Shown: positions 59,613 through 64,000 of the stretch, piece after piece
How positions within the stretch are numbered: the stretch's first letter is position 1
Layout: each line of letters opens with the position of its first letter
NCBI RefSeq assembly: GCF_030409945.1
Contig: NZ_JAUFQV010000011.1
Span: 248,001-312,000, forward strand
DNA from: Vibrio tapetis subsp. quintayensis
Lineage (GTDB): Bacteria; Pseudomonadota; Gammaproteobacteria; Enterobacterales; Vibrionaceae
Direction of reading: 5' to 3'
DNA length: 64,000 nucleotides
Notes under the pieces: model-generated
Told to the model about the DNA's origin: nothing
What the model saw: the letters and a program-made list of their open reading frames with translations, nothing else
The model's database searches: none
Made by a program: the position numbers and the translations under genes

Positions 59613-60851
59613 TTAATTTTCAAATGACTTAGGTTCGGGTAGAACTAGATTCTCACTAGCTCTTTCAACCATATCAGACAGGGCATTCGCTCCACGCTCT
59701 AGTGCTGACCTATCAAAGTGCCTATAATGCAAGGTGCTTGAAATATCGCTATGGTTAAGGAAACGCTGTACTGATGTAGCATCTAGACCGCTATGATTCA
59801 GAAGGTTGGAGCAGGCAGAATGTCTACTGGTATGGAACACAACCCCGTCAGGATCAATCCCCGCCCTCTCTAGTATCAACTTCAAAGCTTTACGTGGTGG
59901 TGAGATATGTGTCCCTTCACGACTACCAGGAAATATATAGAGATTCCCCGGTTGCTTTAAGTCCCTAAGCTCATAGAGCAACTCTAACATCAGGTCAGAT
60001 AGATAAATTTGATGCGATTTCTTGTTCTTAGTGGTTTTAATAAATAACGTTCGATTATCAAAGTCAACGTCCTGCCATTGTCTCTCAAGTAGCTCAGAAA
60101 TTCTGCATCCTGTTACCCACAGAAGCGCTATCAGATTCCCCTTCACCTTACAGTAATAAGTTCGAGCAACCTTTATCAGTAAAGCCGTTTCTTCAATATT
60201 TAAGAATCGCTCCCTTGCTCCCGTTTCAGGTAACAAACTAACTTTCGTAGCGTGATTAGGTAGATCAAAAACCTTAGCTGATAGAGAACAAAGCCCCTTA
60301 ACGAGCGCAATGACCCTGTTGTTAGTCGCTACGGAATAAGGTTTACCTTTGTAAGTCTCAGTGGCTAGGTGGGATTGAAGCTTCATGATTGCGTGTGTAG
60401 AAAGCCTGTCCATCTGATATTTGTAGATTGGTTTACACCGCAAGAAGCGTGTTTCATCGTCTCTCCATGACTTTTTACGCGTCTTTGCCCACGGTAGATA
60501 AGTTTCGTGGAAGAAGGTGAAAACATCAGGCATCACAACAGCAGAGCGAGAGTCTCGTTCAATCTTCGGATCAATGCCCTCAGCGATTTGTACCTTGAGC
60601 TTTCGCGCTTTAGCTCTGGCTTCTTCTACCGTTAGATCTGGCCAGCGCCCTAGAGCTATACTCGTTTTCTTCCGAGTAACTGGACTGACATAACGTAAAA
60701 GGTACCGTTTGTTTCCCGTCCTACCGACGAGAACCTTTAGACCAATGGTCTGTTCATCAGACCATTCAATATCATTGGCTTTACTTGTCGATGGAGGAAC
60801 GGGGAGCGCTTTGATAGCAGACGGGGTGAAGTTAATAGTTCGGTTGGTCAC
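59613..60851 (-). CDS. P4-type tyrosine integrase
   Basis: A 412-residue recombinase. The N-terminal DUF4102-like domain (IKALPVPPS, LRYVSPVTRKKTSIALGRWPDLTVEEARAKA) precedes the SAM-like core-binding region and the catalytic domain: TGCRISELLER (first Arg), HTSRHSACSNLL (His-X-X-Arg), LNHSDISSTLHYRHF (Tyr nucleophile). Such enzymes integrate elements into tRNA genes. The tRNA-Trp fragment at 47632 is the likely product. Confidence 0.92.
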   Translation of the reverse strand: MTNRTINFTPSAIKALPVPPSTSKANDIEWSDEQTIGLKVLVGRTGNKRYLLRYVSPVTRKKTSIALGRWPDLTVEEARAKARKLKVQIAEGIDPKIERDSRSAVVMPDVFTFFHETYLPWAKTRKKSWRDDETRFLRCKPIYKYQMDRLSTHAIMKLQSHLATETYKGKPYSVATNNRVIALVKGLCSLSAKVFDLPNHATKVSLLPETGARERFLNIEETALLIKVARTYYCKVKGNLIALLWVTGCRISELLERQWQDVDFDNRTLFIKTTKNKKSHQIYLSDLMLELLYELRDLKQPGNLYIFPGSREGTHISPPRKALKLILERAGIDPDGVVFHTSRHSACSNLLNHSGLDATSVQRFLNHSDISSTLHYRHFDRSALERGANALSDMVERASENLVLPEPKSFEN

Positions 60852-60918
60852 ATGAAGATTCCTATGTAGTTAACATTAGAATCTTCATATATATCAGTAA
60901 GATATTTTGTTACTGCTA

Positions 60919-62259
60919 TTATCCAACGTTACAGTCCTTATCTCTATAACATAAGGGATTTTCTTTATCGAAATTATCTGTTTCTAATGACTCATTCAGG
61001 TGTCGCAGCATTGAAAAATGTAACTGATGCCTTAACTCATTATTGCAGGGGCACAACTTGGGATGCCCCACACTATTCCAGTTAACGCCTTCAACTTTAT
61101 AGCACCAACCCTGATTTACACCGACTTCACTAACAACATTACAGGGGTGCTCGATAACCAATCCAGAAACCCAAATGTATCCATCATCATCCATGCGAAC
61201 ATGGATACCCTTTTCATAATCATAGCCATCATTGTTCTCAATAATTTTAATCAAACCATCGAGTTCAATTACAAACTCACCTTTACTTTGAAGTAGTTCA
61301 GTAACGCGATTGAGTTCAAGCCGTTCATTTGTATTAGCATAATAAACGAACTGCGACATTTTGTAGAAGGTGATGCTTTTAAATGGATTGTTTTCTTCCT
61401 CCCTGTTGTCAGACAACCAAAAACCACTGTATAGCGCTATATTAGGTGGAAGATGCTTGACTAACATTGCTTCATAGTCCGGCAGTTCTAAGCCTCGCTT
61501 AAAAGCAGGTATCGGACTATCCACGGGAATACTTTCCCACGGTAATTTGAGAAGAGAACCTAAAATAAAATCTTCATTTTTAGATGGAAACACGTCTGAC
61601 AACTTAGAGATTTCACTATTCTGATAGAATTCGCGCAAGACTTTCGCTGGTACTTCAAAATGTGCAGCTATCGTTTCGTGAGGGAGGCTATGTTCTAAGT
61701 TTCCGACTAAACAAGCCTGTTGAGCATGAAACCTTAATTTCCCTTCATCCCCTTGTAATAGAGTTAAATCATGAACTTTGATACCCAGAGTACCCAACGT
61801 AAGCAGGTCTATAACATAGATATGCCCTGTACCTGCGCTTTCGGTATATTTAGCAGCCTTGTGAACCAACCAAACTGGATTTTCGTCTAAGTCTTCACAC
61901 ATATGAATAGACTTTTTTTCTTCAAAAACATTTGATGCAAACCAAGCAGCTATTTGAGGGGATTTAGTTAGATCAACATAGAATGAACGCCATCCGTAAT
62001 GCTGAAGGATAGCTTGAGAGATCTCAAAGTCGATGTCGAAATAGCTAGCACCGGAAAATGCTCTAATCATAGCTTTAGCATAGTGGGTCCACTTAAACAT
62101 TGTCGGTGGAATGCAACCGTGTCTGCTAAAAGAGGTTGGTATATTCGTATTGCCAGATTCGTCGGGATAATGCTTTACTTGCCCGCGAAAGAGATATCCT
62201 TCTCTGAATGGTTCTAACTCGAATTCTAGTTCTTTTAAACTATTTACCACTTTTCTCAT
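60919..62259 (-). CDS. Second FRG-domain protein
   Basis: A 446-residue protein, ATG 62259. N-terminal FRG domain: LFRGQVKHYP (Phe-Arg-Gly at about 24-26), ILQHYGWRSFYVDLTKSPQIAAWFAS, YVIDLLTLGTLG. The remaining 200 residues are unrecognised. It lies just upstream of the integrase (68 bp). A role in defence or element competition is plausible but unproven. It is only loosely similar to the FRG protein at 47783-48577. Confidence 0.72.
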   Translation of the reverse strand: MRKVVNSLKELEFELEPFREGYLFRGQVKHYPDESGNTNIPTSFSRHGCIPPTMFKWTHYAKAMIRAFSGASYFDIDFEISQAILQHYGWRSFYVDLTKSPQIAAWFASNVFEEKKSIHMCEDLDENPVWLVHKAAKYTESAGTGHIYVIDLLTLGTLGIKVHDLTLLQGDEGKLRFHAQQACLVGNLEHSLPHETIAAHFEVPAKVLREFYQNSEISKLSDVFPSKNEDFILGSLLKLPWESIPVDSPIPAFKRGLELPDYEAMLVKHLPPNIALYSGFWLSDNREEENNPFKSITFYKMSQFVYYANTNERLELNRVTELLQSKGEFVIELDGLIKIIENNDGYDYEKGIHVRMDDDGYIWVSGLVIEHPCNVVSEVGVNQGWCYKVEGVNWNSVGHPKLCPCNNELRHQLHFSMLRHLNESLETDNFDKENPLCYRDKDCNVG

Positions 62260-62452
62260 ATTACCCACCAACTAAGTTACACACAGATAACGTTTTCTAC
62301 TTCTGAATCAAATATTCAATAGATTACATACTGTTTGAATAGCTGAGCGAGGTCAATAAACATTCACTCAATCACCTAAGTACATACCCCTATAGTAACT
62401 TATACTCAACATAAGCATTTGATTCATAAAACTTCATAGATACATATCAAAC

Positions 62453-62533
62453 CTAGTCTTTAGCAATAGTATATTGCCGTCATTCTCGTTTTGCTCAGCG
62501 TTGTAATCTCACTTCTAATCATCACCACAGCAT
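62453..62533. repeat. Intergenic repeat family 2, copy B
   Basis: CTAGTCTTTAGCAATAGTAT, ATTGCCGTCATTC and ACCACAGCAT; matches 51039-51087. Confidence 0.65.
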
Positions 62534-62537
62534 GAAT

Positions 62538-62604
62538 AAACGAACATCGGCAACACTCCTACATTGCTATAACAAGAACTGAGATTTATCTTTGGATGTC
62601 ATTG
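62538..62604. repeat. Intergenic repeat family 3, copy B
   Basis: AAACGAACATCGGCAACACT, CCTACATTGCTA and TTATCTTTGGATGTCA; matches 55541-55605. Confidence 0.65.
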
Positions 62605-62732
62605 CTGAAAGTGATTAAAACGTGTACCGATTTACGAAGAGAAAAATTGTACAGTGACAAGTTTACTTCACAGTTTAGGCTATGCCATTGAATGTAATAT
62701 GTAACTATGAGAACTGTTGAAGAATATATGGC

Positions 62733-64000
62733 ATGAACACTATCCAAGTACCACACTTTGTTAAATCGATGGGACATAAGATCATAGCTTACTTGTTAAA
62801 TGTATCTGATGAAGATGCCATACAAGTGCTAGAAGGAAAGCAAGAGCTTGATGATAAACGTTTTGAAGTGCTGCAAAAGTTCATTGAGATATGTAAACAA
62901 TTGCGGCTCCAAGGAATTGACAATGGAGATGTAGACTTCCACGTGCTTCACTCGTTACCCCAAATGTTTATTGAAGATAAGCATCTATTCTCTGCATTAC
63001 ATGAATCTATGGGCGGGGAGATTAATTACATAGAACATACAGATAAAATCGTTCACATAGTCAACAGGTTCGCCACCAAGCTATTTCCACTATTTTTAAT
63101 CAAGTTCCCCTCTCGCCCAACATACTTTCAGAAAATACATGACCATATAAGAACGAGCGTATATCACTTGCCGGAGTATAAAGAGTTATGTACAGAAATA
63201 ATGAAAGACCCTGTTTTATCTAAAATTTTCGAGCACGTGGGAACTAATGATATACAAACTTATGGCTCCTATTCAGCTTCTACAGGGCAAGGAGGAGGGG
63301 TACAGTTAGCTACGCTTCCTCAAACTTTGTTTATCAATTCATATGAACTGATGCGTATGAGAGGCTATCTAGACTTAGAAGAATTTAGTCGAGCTGCAGA
63401 GTTTACAGTAAACGTTTTGAGAGATGCGGTACAAGGAAATACTGTTCAAGTTCCAGTGTTTATAGGCTTACGAAACACTTCTATAGACAAGCTTGGTGAA
63501 ATAGAAGTTGCACAGGGGGTAATCAGACCCATTAATGATGGATTAGCTGACCTTGTACCAATCGGTGCTGGAAAAACTAGTATTGGAGGTGAAACCTATA
63601 ACTCTGGCTTTGTCCTAGAAACTACTTACCCTTACAAAGTTAACTTTGGTGAACCTCTTGAAATTGGGAAAGGTGGCGCTCGATGGCCCAAGGAACTGGA
63701 ATACGGCAGAGAGAATATCTCTTTTATCGTAGAAAACTTATCGCTAAGTTTGGCACTTGCTTGTGATAGAACACCCCCTGTAGGTTTAAGTTACTCATGG
63801 ACCATGATCTTTGATCCTCTATCGCATGGAGTTCAGCCATCTTATAGTAGTGAAACTCGTTCGCCTATGCCCCTTTATGTTGTGGAACCAAAGGAAAAGA
63901 ATTCTCTAATAGATTGGTGCTCACTAATAGAAAATACTGATGATGCAAAAATTCGTTTAGCCATTCGTAGAGTTTTGTCTTCGATCAATCAGCGAATGGA
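62733..64000 (+). CDS. Large protein of unknown function, cut by the window edge
   Basis: Open frame from ATG 62733 to the window end, over 420 residues. It begins MNTIQVPHFVKSMGHKII. Visible features are a GQGGGVQ Gly-rich turn and the C-terminal visible segment DDAKIRLAIRRVLSSIN, which recalls the start of Apea-like HEPN domains (helical RNase-type modules in abortive defence). That link is weak. It is divergent from the FRG gene and is probably cargo of the element. Confidence 0.6.
   Translation, partial: MNTIQVPHFVKSMGHKIIAYLLNVSDEDAIQVLEGKQELDDKRFEVLQKFIEICKQLRLQGIDNGDVDFHVLHSLPQMFIEDKHLFSALHESMGGEINYIEHTDKIVHIVNRFATKLFPLFLIKFPSRPTYFQKIHDHIRTSVYHLPEYKELCTEIMKDPVLSKIFEHVGTNDIQTYGSYSASTGQGGGVQLATLPQTLFINSYELMRMRGYLDLEEFSRAAEFTVNVLRDAVQGNTVQVPVFIGLRNTSIDKLGEIEVAQGVIRPINDGLADLVPIGAGKTSIGGETYNSGFVLETTYPYKVNFGEPLEIGKGGARWPKELEYGRENISFIVENLSLSLALACDRTPPVGLSYSWTMIFDPLSHGVQPSYSSETRSPMPLYVVEPKEKNSLIDWCSLIENTDDAKIRLAIRRVLSSINQRM

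Larger units (their letters stand above)
62260..62732. other. Intergenic region with two repeat copies
   Basis: About 470 bp between the divergent FRG and right-hand genes, with repeat copies at 62453-62533 and 62538-62604. It probably carries both promoters. No coding sequence is supported. Confidence 0.5.

Noticed and set aside
62260..62732. Right end (attR) of the element just after the second FRG gene
   Set aside because: No copy of the tRNA-Trp 3' sequence is found here, and the repeats at 62.5 kb tie the region to the inside of the element.

Overview
The window reads as about 64 kb of a Vibrio primary chromosome (chromosome I), probably close to its origin. The gene families, the vexRAB-type efflux locus, the UvrD, Rep and UbiK genes and the thiCEFSGH operon are all typical of Vibrio. 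Two exact copies and one degenerate copy of the chromosome I parS site (TGTTTCACGTGAAACA) lie within 7 kb of each other around the thi operon. All assignments were made by reading the sequence; no database was searched.

Layout of the chromosomal part. 1-4.1 kb: the end of a membrane Ser/Thr-kinase-like gene, a secreted protein, an ECF sigma factor of the kinase-linked type and a lipoprotein. 4.1-5.7 kb: a PAP2 phosphatase and a SPOR-type envelope protein. 5.7-11.3 kb: a peptide-type ABC importer operon on the minus strand. 11.9-12.8 kb: a tRNA operon, Arg-His-Pro-His-Pro, with decayed tRNA copies. 13-23.3 kb: cytochrome c5, rep, vexRAB-like efflux, ubiK and uvrD. 23.5-25.9 kb: a bufferin operon (copper-binding RiPP with its MNIO maturase). 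26.1-35.2 kb: a complete-looking N-acetylgalactosamine uptake and catabolism cluster (two AgaR paralogues, kbaZ, agaS, PTS agaVWEF, agaA, kbaY). 35.4-46.8 kb: a small charged protein, a Bcr/CflA transporter, a LysR regulator, an aminopeptidase P, thiHGSFEC with a TPP riboswitch, and crcB.

From 47.63 kb to the right edge the DNA is foreign and is best explained as a pipolin, a mobile element defined by a primer-independent family B DNA polymerase. Its left end is a 45-nt copy of the 3' half of tRNA-Trp (candidate attachment site) beside terminators. It carries a two-gene FRG-domain operon, an HTH/ParA-like ATPase with arginine replacing the Walker A lysine, the 964-aa polymerase (TDG motif C and KTRG motif), several small proteins including a 33-aa zinc-ribbon microprotein, a WYL regulator, a DUF2787 trio, a P4-type tyrosine integrase, a second FRG-domain protein and a large gene cut by the window edge. 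Related intergenic repeats occur at 49.6, 51.1, 55.5 and 62.5 kb, which suggests that the element continues beyond the integrase and past the window. The intact tRNA-Trp and the right attachment site should lie to the right.

The most interesting unexplained content is the FRG operon and the other cargo of this element, the dispersed intergenic repeats, the terminator in the polymerase leader, and the matching arrangement of decayed tRNA 3' ends plus terminators at two separate tRNA loci.
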